Shown here: piece by piece, positions 49,729 through 58,658 of the stretch
Layout: each line of letters starts with the position of its first letter
How positions within the stretch are numbered: position 1 is the stretch's first letter
NCBI RefSeq assembly: GCF_024398015.1
Contig: NZ_CP073747.1
Span: 1,746,501-1,810,500, forward strand
From: Kordiimonas sp. SCSIO 12610
Lineage (GTDB): Bacteria > Pseudomonadota > Alphaproteobacteria > Sphingomonadales > Kordiimonadaceae
Direction of reading: 5' to 3'
Length of the DNA: 64,000 bases
Made by a program: the position numbers and the translations under genes
The notes under the pieces: generated by a model
Seen by the model: only the letters and a program-made list of their open reading frames with translations
Database searches by the model: none
What the model was told of the DNA's origin: nothing

Positions 49729-50187
49729 TCATGAACCTTGTTGCAGAAGATCGGCAAGAGCCGTAACTGCGAGTTTGTAGCCATTTGCACCGAAGCCACA
49801 AATGACGCCTGCGCTGACATCGGACACAAATGAATGGTGACGATAATCTTCGCGGGCAAAAATGTTTGATAGATGTACCTCAATCACAGGTACATCAATA
49901 GCTGCAATAGCATCGTGTATGGCAACAGATGTATGTGTATAGGCTGCGGCATTTATAATGATGCCAGCGGCACTGCGACCACCTTCCTGAATCCAGTCCA
50001 CCAGTTCACCTTCGGTGTTGGTTTGCCGAAAATCGCAGGCATAGCCGCACTCGGAAGCTTTTGCAGAGGAAATTTCCTGCAAATCAGCGAGTGTGGTTTC
50101 ACCGTATATATCGACTTCTCTGGTTCCAAGGAGGTTTAGATTTGGTCCATTAAGGATATAAATAAGATTATTCTTGTTATCGCTCAT
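49729..50187 (-). CDS. aroQ: Type II 3-dehydroquinate dehydratase
   Basis: AroQ dehydrates 3-dehydroquinate to 3-dehydroshikimate in aromatic amino-acid synthesis. From MSDNKNNLIYILNGPNLNLLG (ATG 50187, GGA ahead) the protein is 152 residues. It has the active-site Tyr in VDIYGETTL, FRQTNTEGELVDWIQ, the AGIIINAAAYTHTSVAIHDA loop, and EVHLSNIFARE. The frame is open 27 codons further upstream without family likeness. It leads the aroQ-accB-accC group. Confidence 0.95.
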   Translation of the reverse strand: MSDNKNNLIYILNGPNLNLLGTREVDIYGETTLADLQEISSAKASECGYACDFRQTNTEGELVDWIQEGGRSAAGIIINAAAYTHTSVAIHDAIAAIDVPVIEVHLSNIFAREDYRHHSFVSDVSAGVICGFGANGYKLAVTALADLLQQGS

Positions 50188-50304
50188 TTTCCAAATCCAA
50201 AAGTTTATAGATCGCTTGATGCATCCTATATAATGCCATATGCATAGTATGCAAAGCCGTAACGGCAAATTAGTTTAATTATTTGATGTCATAAGAAATT
50301 TGAT

Positions 50305-50520
50305 ATGATCACATTGATTATTAATGGTGATGAAAAACGCACAAAGGCTGGGCAAAATCTGGCTGAACTCCTGGAAAGTATGGAAATAAATCCAACGAAG
50401 GTTGCAGTTGAACGCAATAGAGAGATTGTCCCCAAATCTACCTATCATGACGTTATGATCGAAGAAGGTGATCAGTTAGAGATTGTCCATTTCATTGGTG
50501 GGGGCCTTTTAGGTCGATAA
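50305..50520 (+). CDS. thiS: ThiS-like sulfur carrier with C-terminal extension
   Basis: ThiS donates sulfur to ThiG for the thiazole of thiamine. The 71-residue protein has the beta-grasp pattern (ITLIINGDEKRTKAGQNLAELL, VAVERNREIVPKS, EEGDQLEIVHFIGGG). ThiS normally ends at Gly-Gly, whose carboxylate is adenylated by ThiF; here four residues (LLGR) follow the GGG before the stop. They would have to be removed, as for QbsE-like carriers, or activation would fail. thiG follows after 24 bases. No TPP riboswitch is seen upstream. Confidence 0.85.
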   Translation: MITLIINGDEKRTKAGQNLAELLESMEINPTKVAVERNREIVPKSTYHDVMIEEGDQLEIVHFIGGGLLGR

Positions 50521-50544
50521 AAACATAAATATAAGAAGAGTGAT

Positions 50545-51315
50545 ATGAGTGATACTTGGAATATAGCTGGAACCGAATATTCATCTAGATTGATTGTTGG
50601 GACTGGAAAATATAAGGATTTTGAACAAACTGCTGCTGCGGTTGAAGCGTCTGGCGCTGAAATTGTTACGGTTGCTGTCCGTCGCGTTAATGTTAGTAAT
50701 CCTAACGAGCCGATGCTTGTCGATTATTTGGACCCGAAAAAAATCACGTATCTGCCGAATACCGCGGGTTGTTTTACGGCTGATGACGCCGTTCGGACCT
50801 TGCGTTTGGCGCGTGAAGCTGGTGGTTGGGACCTTGTGAAACTTGAAGTGCTTGGAAACCAGAAAACACTGTATCCTGATATGCCTGCAACATTTGAGGC
50901 CGCTGAGGCTCTTATCAAGGATGGCTTCAAAGTTATGGTTTATACTAACGATGACCCGATAGCAGCGAAGCGGCTAGAGGAAATGGGCTGCGTCGCTATT
51001 ATGCCACTCGGTGCTCCGATCGGCTCTGGCTTAGGAGTGCAAAATCCGGTTCAAATTAGGCTTATTATCGAAGAAGCAAAAGTACCTGTGTTGGTAGATG
51101 CAGGTGTTGGAACGGCTTCTGAAGCCTCCGTTGCTATGGAGCTTGGCTGCGACGGTGTGTTGATGAATACGGCAATTGCAGAGGCCAAAGACCCAATTTT
51201 AATGGCACGTGCGATGAAACTGGCAGTAGAAAGTGGTCGTTTGGCCTATCTCGCTGGCCGTATGCCCAAGCGATTATATGCGGACCCAAGTTCGCCTTTA
51301 GCTGGATTGATTTAA
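50545..51315 (+). CDS. thiG: Thiazole synthase ThiG
   Basis: ThiG builds thiamine's thiazole from deoxyxylulose 5-phosphate, a glycine-derived imine and ThiS thiocarboxylate. The 256-residue TIM barrel has [16 protein letters not shown], the Schiff-base Lys region [37 protein letters not shown] and [14 protein letters not shown] phosphate loops, and ends near [18 protein letters not shown]. It pairs with thiS; thiO, thiF, thiE and thiD are not in the window. Confidence 0.96.
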   Translation: MSDTWNIAGTEYSSRLIVGTGKYKDFEQTAAAVEASGAEIVTVAVRRVNVSNPNEPMLVDYLDPKKITYLPNTAGCFTADDAVRTLRLAREAGGWDLVKLEVLGNQKTLYPDMPATFEAAEALIKDGFKVMVYTNDDPIAAKRLEEMGCVAIMPLGAPIGSGLGVQNPVQIRLIIEEAKVPVLVDAGVGTASEASVAMELGCDGVLMNTAIAEAKDPILMARAMKLAVESGRLAYLAGRMPKRLYADPSSPLAGLI

Positions 51316-51359
51316 AAACCGGTTTTTAGGTACAAGGTTACGCGCAATGCTTCGCATAA

Positions 51360-51384
51360 AAAAAAGGGCCGTTCGGCCCTTTTA
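51360..51384. terminator. Bidirectional terminator between thiG and the DsbA-like gene
   Basis: GGGCCG and CGGCCC pair around TT, flanked by an A run and TTTT, so it serves both converging genes. Confidence 0.9.
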
Positions 51385-51400
51385 ATTTAGCTATTCTATT

Positions 51401-52174
51401 TTACCTACCAGAGGCTTGCTTTGCTTTTGAACGTGCCCTGGCAATCGCAGCCTTCATGCTGCCGATACCTTCTGCTCCCAAAAGAACGCTATCACCGATA
51501 ATATAGCCAGGAGTTCCTTCAAAGCCGATGTCGCGGCCAATCGCCAAAACATTCTCGATCCGTTTGTCGATGAGTTTGCTTTGCATATCAGACTTTAGGC
51601 GGAGAACATCAAGGCCAACTGATTGTGCAATCTGATAAACACCGTCTTCAGTTAATGAGCCAGCTGACGTCATGAGAGCCTTGTGAAATTCACCAAACTT
51701 TCCTTGCTTTTGAGACGCAAGCGCCGCGCGTGCAGCAATCCTGGAAACTGGTGCTGCATCAGGGCGGTCCAGAACCGGGAATTGTTGTGGTACAAACCGA
51801 ATATTTTTGTCTTCTTCCAAAAGTGGAAGGATTGCAGAGGCAAAATGACGGCGACAAAAGCCGCAACGATAATCAAAAAATTCAACAATAGTAACATCAC
51901 CGTTCGGATTGCCAAGCACAGTGGCTTCCGGGTCATTTTCCAGATATCCACGGTAAAGATTTACCTGTGACAACATATTTGCTGTTTGGCGTTGACGCTG
52001 GAATTGTTGAATGGCCTGAATGACGATTTCAGGATTGTTTGCAAGATACTCCTGAATAACAGACTCAATTTTTTGACGCTCGTCATCAGAAACGTTCTGA
52101 GCGAAGGCTGTCTGTAGCGACGTAGCGATAATAAGCAAGGACGCTGTTATTCCAGACAATAGAAACTTTTTCAT
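51401..52174 (-). CDS. DsbA-family periplasmic thiol-disulfide oxidoreductase
   Basis: The 257-residue protein has a signal peptide (to about FAQN, residue 26). An N-terminal helical part (ERQKIESVIQEYLANNPEIV) resembles the oligomerisation region of ScsC/Com1-like proteins. A thioredoxin-fold DsbA domain follows with the redox pair in FFDYRCGFCRRHF and the cis-Pro loop FEGTPGYI. It may oxidise or isomerise disulfides of envelope proteins. It lies downstream of the M48 peptidase gene, with which it may share a transcript. Confidence 0.9.
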   Translation of the reverse strand: MKKFLLSGITASLLIIATSLQTAFAQNVSDDERQKIESVIQEYLANNPEIVIQAIQQFQRQRQTANMLSQVNLYRGYLENDPEATVLGNPNGDVTIVEFFDYRCGFCRRHFASAILPLLEEDKNIRFVPQQFPVLDRPDAAPVSRIAARAALASQKQGKFGEFHKALMTSAGSLTEDGVYQIAQSVGLDVLRLKSDMQSKLIDKRIENVLAIGRDIGFEGTPGYIIGDSVLLGAEGIGSMKAAIARARSKAKQASGR

Positions 52175-52229
52175 AAGTGAGTACTCTTTTATTATTAATT
52201 AGCTATGTAATTGTTTGTGAGAAATGTAG

Positions 52230-53588
52230 TTAGCGCCTGCGGCGACGGCCCTTTTGTCGCTCGATTGCCTGTTCGGCAAATACCAGTATATCCTGTGCTC
52301 TTAGCCATTCTGGCGTCCCTTGCTTAAGGCCTTTCACGGCTTGACTGGCGTGATAAGCTGCTTGTCCGGCACCGCCAACTGCATAGAAGCGCTCGGCTGT
52401 TGCAAGGCTTGCCTCTGGTGTTTTCTCTAGCCAGCTATAGGCTTTCGCTAAATTAAACCAGGCAAACGCATTACCGCGGTCTTTTCTTGTTGCATCTTCA
52501 AGAATTGGAATAGCGCGCTCCATCAAAGCATTGTCTTCCAATGACACAAGCGCCTGACCCAGTGCAGTCATAATCAAGGGTTGGTTATTGGAATAGTGGG
52601 CAGCCCGCTCAAAAACAGGGACCGCTTCCTTAACCTTGCCTTGCTCGAAAAGAATTTGACCTTTTATTTCATAATAATAAGGGTTTTCAGGCTCCTCGCG
52701 CAGCAAAGAATCTACTTCCCGCATCGCTAAATCCCATTCAAGAGCTTTGTGGTAAGCATAAACACGGGCATACCGAGCAGACTGGGACTGATCTGATAAA
52801 GGATATAATCTAAGGGTGCGCTGTGGGCCATAAAGGTAACCGGCCAGCTTAGCTTTGATCCGGTTGAACTGTTCGTTATGTTTTTTATTTGGCGGTGCAC
52901 GGAAATAGGGGCTTTTAGAAACGCCTTCCTGCAAGGATAGAATACGTTGACGGTTCAGTGGGTGGCTTCGCACATATGGGTCTTGACGAATTTGCGCCAA
53001 TATCTCTTGATCACGCAACTTGTCGAAAAACTGTATTAACCCACGACCTGATACACCAGCGGCTTCAAGATATTGAATGCCAGCAATATCAGCCGAGCTT
53101 TCTTGGACACGATTATAAGCGAGATACTGTCGCTGTGCTACCGATTGACCGGCAGAGATGATACCAATGCCTGCATCCGGGCTACCCGCAAGAATTGCGG
53201 CAGCACCCAAGACAAGTGATGTAAGTGCCGTTGCGGTAGACGCTGTGGCATAGTCACTATTGCGTACCAAGTGACCTCCCGCGATATGGCCTGTCTCATG
53301 TGCTATTACGCCGATAAGTTGGTTTACATCATCAGAGGCAAGCATAAGGCCTGAATGGATGAAAATATTTTGCCCGCCCGTTACAAAGGCATTCAAAGAC
53401 TGGTCGCCGAGCAGATACATATTCACTGATGCAGGGGTTAAGCCAGCGGCTTCAAATATTGGGTCGGACACATCCCTGAAAAAGGCTTCTGTTTCTGCGT
53501 CACGGAGAAGGCTTTGTGCGTGGCTTGGTAGTACGAATACTAGTATAGCCAAAATACTGTATAAAAATTTACGCGGCGTATATTTCAA
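52230..53588 (-). CDS. BepA-like M48 metallopeptidase with TPR repeats
   Basis: The 452-residue protein has a signal peptide (to about SHAQ). The M48 zinc site HETGH lies in GVIAHETGHIAGGHLVRN, with the distal Glu in RVQESSADIAGIQYL. A glycine-rich membrane-proximal loop follows, then C-terminal TPRs (ENPYYYEIKGQILFEQGKVKEA, AFAWFNLAKAYSWLEKTPEA). This is the BepA layout: a periplasmic protease/chaperone that monitors outer-membrane protein assembly. It precedes the DsbA-like gene and follows rne on the same strand. Confidence 0.9.
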   Translation of the reverse strand: MKYTPRKFLYSILAILVFVLPSHAQSLLRDAETEAFFRDVSDPIFEAAGLTPASVNMYLLGDQSLNAFVTGGQNIFIHSGLMLASDDVNQLIGVIAHETGHIAGGHLVRNSDYATASTATALTSLVLGAAAILAGSPDAGIGIISAGQSVAQRQYLAYNRVQESSADIAGIQYLEAAGVSGRGLIQFFDKLRDQEILAQIRQDPYVRSHPLNRQRILSLQEGVSKSPYFRAPPNKKHNEQFNRIKAKLAGYLYGPQRTLRLYPLSDQSQSARYARVYAYHKALEWDLAMREVDSLLREEPENPYYYEIKGQILFEQGKVKEAVPVFERAAHYSNNQPLIMTALGQALVSLEDNALMERAIPILEDATRKDRGNAFAWFNLAKAYSWLEKTPEASLATAERFYAVGGAGQAAYHASQAVKGLKQGTPEWLRAQDILVFAEQAIERQKGRRRRR

Positions 53589-53707
53589 CAGGCCTCTCCA
53601 TAGTTTTAAGTGTATAAACTATTCGCTTCATTCCTTAAGGTCAATGTGCATCCCTTGACAAGCGTGTGATCAGTATATGAACAAATCATGGCATAGATAT
53701 GGAGTAG

Positions 53708-53735
53708 AAAAAAGGCGCTAAAAATAGCGCCTTTT
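53708..53735 (-). terminator. Terminator of rne
   Basis: GGCGCTA pairs with TAGCGCC around AAAA; on the minus strand a run of T follows. It lies 20 bases after the rne stop. Confidence 0.85.
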
Positions 53736-53755
53736 GATTGAGTAAGGATGTTGGC

Positions 53756-56700
53756 CTAGCCAAACGTTCGTTGCCACCAGCCTTTTCGTTTTGGCTTGTC
53801 TTCGCTCGGTACATCGTCAACCGATTTAGCTTCTGGCTTGGGTGCTGACGCTGCTTTGGGTTCTGTTTCAGTTTTTACAGGTTCAGAACCCGAAGATTTT
53901 GATGTAGACTTTTCTGCACCCTCAGTTTTTGCAGAAGCAATTTCCTTCCGCGATGCGCTATCAGCACTATCTGCTTCAGGTTTTGCCTTCTTTGTACTTC
54001 TGCGCCTGCGAGGTTTAGGGGCTTCTTCGGTTTTTGCTTCCGTATCTGTGCCAGCGTTTTCTGAAACGGTATTTTCCTTATTACCCTCATTATCATCAGT
54101 TTTCTTACGGCGTGTACGCGGTTTGCGCTTAGGCTTTTCTTCTGATGTTGATGCCTCTTCTGGCGAGTCAGATTTGGCTTCTGATTCTGTCAATTGTGCA
54201 TCGTTGCTATCGTCAGACTTTTTAACACGGCGACGTCGGCGTCTGGGTTTTTCCTCTGAAGGGGTTTCTTCCGAAGAGTCAGCGTTTTCAGTAGGTTTCT
54301 CATTGTCTGAAACCTCAGCAGTTTTTTCAGCTTTTGGCTTACGGACTCTTCTGCGGCGAGGTTTAGGCTGGCTACCATCAGTTTCTTCGCTTGGGGCTTC
54401 CTGCGTAACTTGCTCGTTTTCTGATGGCAGGTTCGTACCTGAAGTTTCGGCAGCGTCGCTAGCGTCAGCAGAGTTTGAGCTATCAGTTTCATTCTCGCCC
54501 GAGGTTTCATTTTGCTGTTGATCACGATCCTGACGATTGCGGTTTCTGCCGCCACGACGTCCGCGACGCCTGCGTGAGCGCTCCCGCTTGTTCTCATCGT
54601 TATTCTCTTCAGAACTATCAGCTTCTGTAGTCTCTGGCTCTTCGTCATTTGAAGCTACGTCAGAGGCTTGCTGATTATCTGTGCGATTATCGTCGCCTCT
54701 TCTTTTCCTGCGACGACGGCGGCGCTTACGCTGCGGCTTATCGCTATCATTGTCACCTGACTTAGATTGTGCTCCATCGCTACTACCATCGGTTTCGTCG
54801 GCGTCGATACTTCCGATAGATACAACTGTTTCCTTAGCGGCATTGGCGGCAGATTGTTGCTCTGCGGTTGCGGCTTCACGTGTAATTTCTAGGTTTGATG
54901 GACCAAAATCAGATTTTGCCAGAACCTCTACATAAAAATTATAACGTTTCTCTAGGTCTGCGATAATTTTGCGTTTCTTGTTCAATAGGTAAACGGCAAC
55001 ATCTGGGCATACCGTTACCCGAACCACTGAACTTCTGGCACGGATACCTTCTTCCTCAAGGTTACGAAGCACGGTAAGTGCCGCAGACTCGATCGAACGA
55101 ACAACCCCGGTTCCTTCGCATGACGGGCATGTTTCCATGCTGGCTTCGAGTAGGTTAGGGCGAAGGCGCTGGCGTGACATTTCCATTAGGCCAAAGCTCG
55201 AAATACGACCAACTTGAATACGGGCGCGATCCGATTTTAGAACTTCCTTCATCCGGCGTTCAACGGCGCGGTTGTTGCTGCGCTCTTCCATATCGATGAA
55301 GTCGATCACAACAAGGCCAGCCATATCGCGAAGTTTAAGCTGACGTGCAACTTCTTCCGCCGCTTCTAGGTTGGTTTTAATCGCGGTTTCTTCGATATTA
55401 TGTTCTTTGGTCGAACGGCCAGAATTCACATCAATCGATATCAGCGCCTCGGTTGGGTTGATGACAATATACCCACCCGACTTAAGCTGAACGATCGGCT
55501 GATACATTGCCTCAAGGTGGCTCTCGACCTGATAGCGATGGAAGAGGGGGATATGATCTTTATAATGCTGAACCTTTTTGGAGTGGCTTGGCATAAGAAG
55601 CTTCATAAAGTCTTTTGCTGCGCGGTAACCCCGCTCCCCTTCAACTAATACTTCGTCAATATCACGCGTATATTGATCACGGATGGTCCGCTTGATCAGG
55701 TTGGCTTCTTCGTAAACCAGCGTTGGTGCGATTGACTGTAGTGTGAGGTCGCGGATTTCATTCCAAAGACGCAATAGATATTCGTAATCACGCTTGATTT
55801 CACTTTTGGTGCGTTTCAAGCCCGCTGTTCTGATGATCAGCCCCATATCATCATCAACATTCAGGCTATTGATAATGCTTTTGAGTTTTCTACGATCTGA
55901 TGAATTTGAAATTTTTCTGCTGATACCACCTGAATGTGTTGAATTTGGCATCAGTACACAGTACCGGCCCGCAAGCGATAGGTAGGTTGTTAGCGCAGCG
56001 CCTTTGTTTCCGCGTTCTTCCTTGGCAACCTGTATCAAGAGTACCTGACGTTTTTTGATAACTTCCTGGATACTATATTTGCGCTTCATCGCCTTCAGGG
56101 CATAACGACGGGCGCGGGCTTCTGCGATTTCCTGATCACGTTCGGCATCGTCGGTTTCTTGTGTTTCAACTTCTTCAGCTTCGTCGTCGATATCGTCCGA
56201 GTTATCTTCAGTTTCATCTTCGTCACCGCTAGACGTTTCTTCGTCGTCAGAAGAATCTTCATCTTCAACTGAAGTGTTATCGTCTACTGTATCTAAAGCG
56301 CTGTCTCCGTTATCAGAACCATCAACTTCTTCAGTTATGACCTCAGTTGAGGCAGCTTCTGCGACAGTATTATTTTCTGCGTTATCTTCAGTATCTTCTT
56401 CGCTCTCTTCAGTAGACGAAGTTTCTTTTGAACGTGCTTTCTCAAATGCAGCGTCCTCTTCGGCTTGCTGCTGCTGAATAGCTGCAAGTTCAGCCGCAAC
56501 TAATTCTGCGCGGTCTTCTGCTGGAATTTGATAATAGTCTGGGTGGATTTCACTAAAAGCAAGAAACCCATGGCGGTTACCACCGTATTCAACAAAGGCA
56601 GCTTGAAGCGAAGGCTCTATTCGCGTCACGCGCGCTAGATAAATATTTCCTTTCAGTTGTCTTCTTGTTGATGATTCGTAATCAAAATCCTCTACGCGGT

Positions 56701-56767
56701 TACCTTTAACAATAGTAACCCGGGTCTCCTCAGAGTGCCGGGCATCAATAAGCATACGTGTTGACAT
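53756..56767 (-). CDS. rne: Ribonuclease E
   Basis: RNase E is the core endonuclease of RNA decay and processing. The 1003-residue protein starts at MSTRMLIDARHSEETRV (GGAGAG ahead). The S1 domain is split by a long acidic insert (about residues 105-220, mostly Glu, Asp, Ser, Thr), typical of Alphaproteobacteria. The catalytic DNase I-like region has DMAGLVVIDFIDMEERSNNR with VVIDFIDM, and the zinc link is in ETCPSCEGTG. The C-terminal ~400 residues are disordered, alternating acidic stretches with Arg-rich clusters (RKRRRRRRKRR) that would bind RNA and degradosome partners. A long structured leader precedes the gene. Confidence 0.96.
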   Translation of the reverse strand: MSTRMLIDARHSEETRVTIVKGNRVEDFDYESSTRRQLKGNIYLARVTRIEPSLQAAFVEYGGNRHGFLAFSEIHPDYYQIPAEDRAELVAAELAAIQQQQAEEDAAFEKARSKETSSTEESEEDTEDNAENNTVAEAASTEVITEEVDGSDNGDSALDTVDDNTSVEDEDSSDDEETSSGDEDETEDNSDDIDDEAEEVETQETDDAERDQEIAEARARRYALKAMKRKYSIQEVIKKRQVLLIQVAKEERGNKGAALTTYLSLAGRYCVLMPNSTHSGGISRKISNSSDRRKLKSIINSLNVDDDMGLIIRTAGLKRTKSEIKRDYEYLLRLWNEIRDLTLQSIAPTLVYEEANLIKRTIRDQYTRDIDEVLVEGERGYRAAKDFMKLLMPSHSKKVQHYKDHIPLFHRYQVESHLEAMYQPIVQLKSGGYIVINPTEALISIDVNSGRSTKEHNIEETAIKTNLEAAEEVARQLKLRDMAGLVVIDFIDMEERSNNRAVERRMKEVLKSDRARIQVGRISSFGLMEMSRQRLRPNLLEASMETCPSCEGTGVVRSIESAALTVLRNLEEEGIRARSSVVRVTVCPDVAVYLLNKKRKIIADLEKRYNFYVEVLAKSDFGPSNLEITREAATAEQQSAANAAKETVVSIGSIDADETDGSSDGAQSKSGDNDSDKPQRKRRRRRRKRRGDDNRTDNQQASDVASNDEEPETTEADSSEENNDENKRERSRRRRGRRGGRNRNRQDRDQQQNETSGENETDSSNSADASDAAETSGTNLPSENEQVTQEAPSEETDGSQPKPRRRRVRKPKAEKTAEVSDNEKPTENADSSEETPSEEKPRRRRRRVKKSDDSNDAQLTESEAKSDSPEEASTSEEKPKRKPRTRRKKTDDNEGNKENTVSENAGTDTEAKTEEAPKPRRRRSTKKAKPEADSADSASRKEIASAKTEGAEKSTSKSSGSEPVKTETEPKAASAPKPEAKSVDDVPSEDKPKRKGWWQRTFG

Positions 56768-57310
56768 AAAGTGTCTCTCCAAACAGAAAAACGCGCCTGC
56801 AACCTCTGAATTCTATGAGGGGCGTCTGTTTTTCCGGGCGTGGTAAATAATATGTATCGAGATACAGTGTGATAGTGCCGTTCAGAATTTGGAACGGTTT
56901 GGACAAGTCTTTGATGCGAGTAGGCCGTAAAAAGGTTTTGATGCAACAAATATGAATGCAGCATCATTGCAATATGATAAACAGGTGCGCAAAGCCTTGG
57001 GGCCATTGCCGTTTCTTGTCCTTTGTTGGGCTTTGGTATCCATCCCGCCAGCATTCAGCATAAATATAGCTGGCAGCGATTGGTTTCTTCAAAGCCGGGT
57101 CCGGCAAATAATTGCCAAACCGATAAACTCGCAATTGAAAGATAAGCATATATTCTGTCTATTACAATGGAAATAAACGCTATTCGTGCTTTTTATTTTA
57201 ACTTTAATGCAATAATCATTATGTTAATGAAAAAAGCGATAATGTTTGTCCATATTTTTGACACATAAAAGCGAACTATATGCAGGATAGTAAAGTTAGG
57301 ATAAGTAAAA
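56768..57310 (-). promoter_or_regulatory. Long structured leader of rne / divergent promoter region
   Basis: This 543-base spacer between divergent rne and the amidase gene holds no credible gene. Reading toward rne it can form several perfect hairpins: GCCGG/CCGGC (57094-57105), CCGTTC/GAACGG (56878-56897), TGTATC/GATACA (56853-56866) and a bipartite CGCC..CCTC/GAGG..GGCG stem (56794-56824) just before the ribosome-binding site. RNase E genes often autoregulate through cleavage of such leaders. The amidase promoter presumably lies in the AT-rich 57180-57290 part. Confidence 0.5.
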
Positions 57311-58504
57311 GTGCATAGATACTTTAGGCAAATTGCAGTCTTTGTTTGCCTTACACACATCCTCAGCTATTTGGCTTACGGGGATGTAACGGGTATTCGT
57401 TTTGGTCAAAACGGCGACACAACTCGTGTTGTTCTGGACATGACTGTTAAAGTTGAACCTGGAATATTCCTGCTAGCAAATCCTAATCGTGTTGTTATCG
57501 ACCTTCCGGCCAATGATTGGCGGGCTTCTGACAATGTGAATACACCGGGTATAGTTGACGGCTATCGCCATGGGCTCTTTAATACAGGTACATATAGAAT
57601 TGTATTGGACCTTAATGGCCCCGCAACTGTAAAGAAGTCATTCTATATTCCGCCGCGAAGTGGCTACAGTCACCGATTAGTCCTTGACCTTCAAACAAGT
57701 TCAGAAAGTAATTTCCTGAGGGCTGTTGAAGATAGTAAGGAAAAACGGCGAAAATTGATCGCAAAGGCGGTTAAACAATCACCGTCAGTAGCGACTATTC
57801 CAAGAACAAATGGAAAAAGATTAATTGTTATCGATCCGGGGCACGGCGGTGTTGACCCTGGCACACTTGGCGTTTTGGGTGTGAACGAAAATGTTATTGT
57901 TCTGAAAATTGCCAAAATGATCAAAGAGGTTTTGGAAGCAACTGGGCGATATGATGTTCACCTAACCCGTTCCACGAATGTTTATATTCCCCACCGACAG
58001 CGCTATGATATTGCAAAACGCATGAATGCAGACTTGTTTGTAAGTATTCATGCAGATGCGATAGCTAACCCAAAAGTTCGGGGAGGAACCATATACACCC
58101 TTAGCGAAAAGGCCTCTGACCGTGAAGCCGCTCGTTTAGCCGCGAAAGAAAACAGATCAGATATTATAGCGGGGTTGGATTTGGCGACCGCTAATGATGA
58201 TGTATCAAATATTCTTATTGACCTTGCGCAGCGGGAGACGATGAATTTGTCTGCCCAGTTCGCTGAGACACTGTTGCCAGAAATGCGGGCACAGGTAAAA
58301 ATGCTCAAGCGTGGGCACAGATATGCGAACCTCTTGGTTCTGAAGTCACCAGATGTTCCTTCAATTTTGCTTGAAACTGGCTATCTGACCAATAGGGAGG
58401 ATGCGCGGCTTCTCAATAGTCGTGATGGTCAGCGCCGCATAGCCTTGGCGCTCCGCAGAGGCTTAGACAAATATTTTACTGAGCAAGCTGCCCTTGGCCG
58501 CTAA
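57311..58504 (+). CDS. N-acetylmuramoyl-L-alanine amidase (AmiC type)
   Basis: The enzyme cuts septal peptidoglycan between muramic acid and the peptide. The 397-residue protein starts at a GTG with AGGATAAGT ahead and has a signal peptide (to about LAYG). An AMIN domain (about 25-140) targets it to the division site. The zinc-dependent Amidase_3 domain follows: VIDPGHGGVDPGTLG (His, Glu region), FVSIHADAIANPKVRGGTIYTL and SILLETGYLTNREDARLL (catalytic Glu). It precedes mrcA, as in many Alphaproteobacteria. Confidence 0.94.
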   Translation: MHRYFRQIAVFVCLTHILSYLAYGDVTGIRFGQNGDTTRVVLDMTVKVEPGIFLLANPNRVVIDLPANDWRASDNVNTPGIVDGYRHGLFNTGTYRIVLDLNGPATVKKSFYIPPRSGYSHRLVLDLQTSSESNFLRAVEDSKEKRRKLIAKAVKQSPSVATIPRTNGKRLIVIDPGHGGVDPGTLGVLGVNENVIVLKIAKMIKEVLEATGRYDVHLTRSTNVYIPHRQRYDIAKRMNADLFVSIHADAIANPKVRGGTIYTLSEKASDREAARLAAKENRSDIIAGLDLATANDDVSNILIDLAQRETMNLSAQFAETLLPEMRAQVKMLKRGHRYANLLVLKSPDVPSILLETGYLTNREDARLLNSRDGQRRIALALRRGLDKYFTEQAALGR

Positions 58505-58658
58505 CTAGAATATAAGTATTTATTCTCTGTATTTGTCACGTCGTTGCCGTATTTGCAGGCTAATCAACAGGAAGAAAAATTAGGAACTCAGGCACTGCCA
58601 AGATTATAGCGTAGCTTTGCCTTGTTCATCCGATAGAAGCGATATATGAATAACAGCT

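Noticed and set aside
50188-50304. TPP riboswitch upstream of thiS
   Set aside because: The conserved CTGAGA and ACCTGATCTGG-type elements are missing.
53796-54521. 241-codon frame antisense to the rne tail
   Set aside because: Its Ser/Leu/Val-rich sequence mirrors the repetitive Glu/Lys/Arg codons of RNase E.
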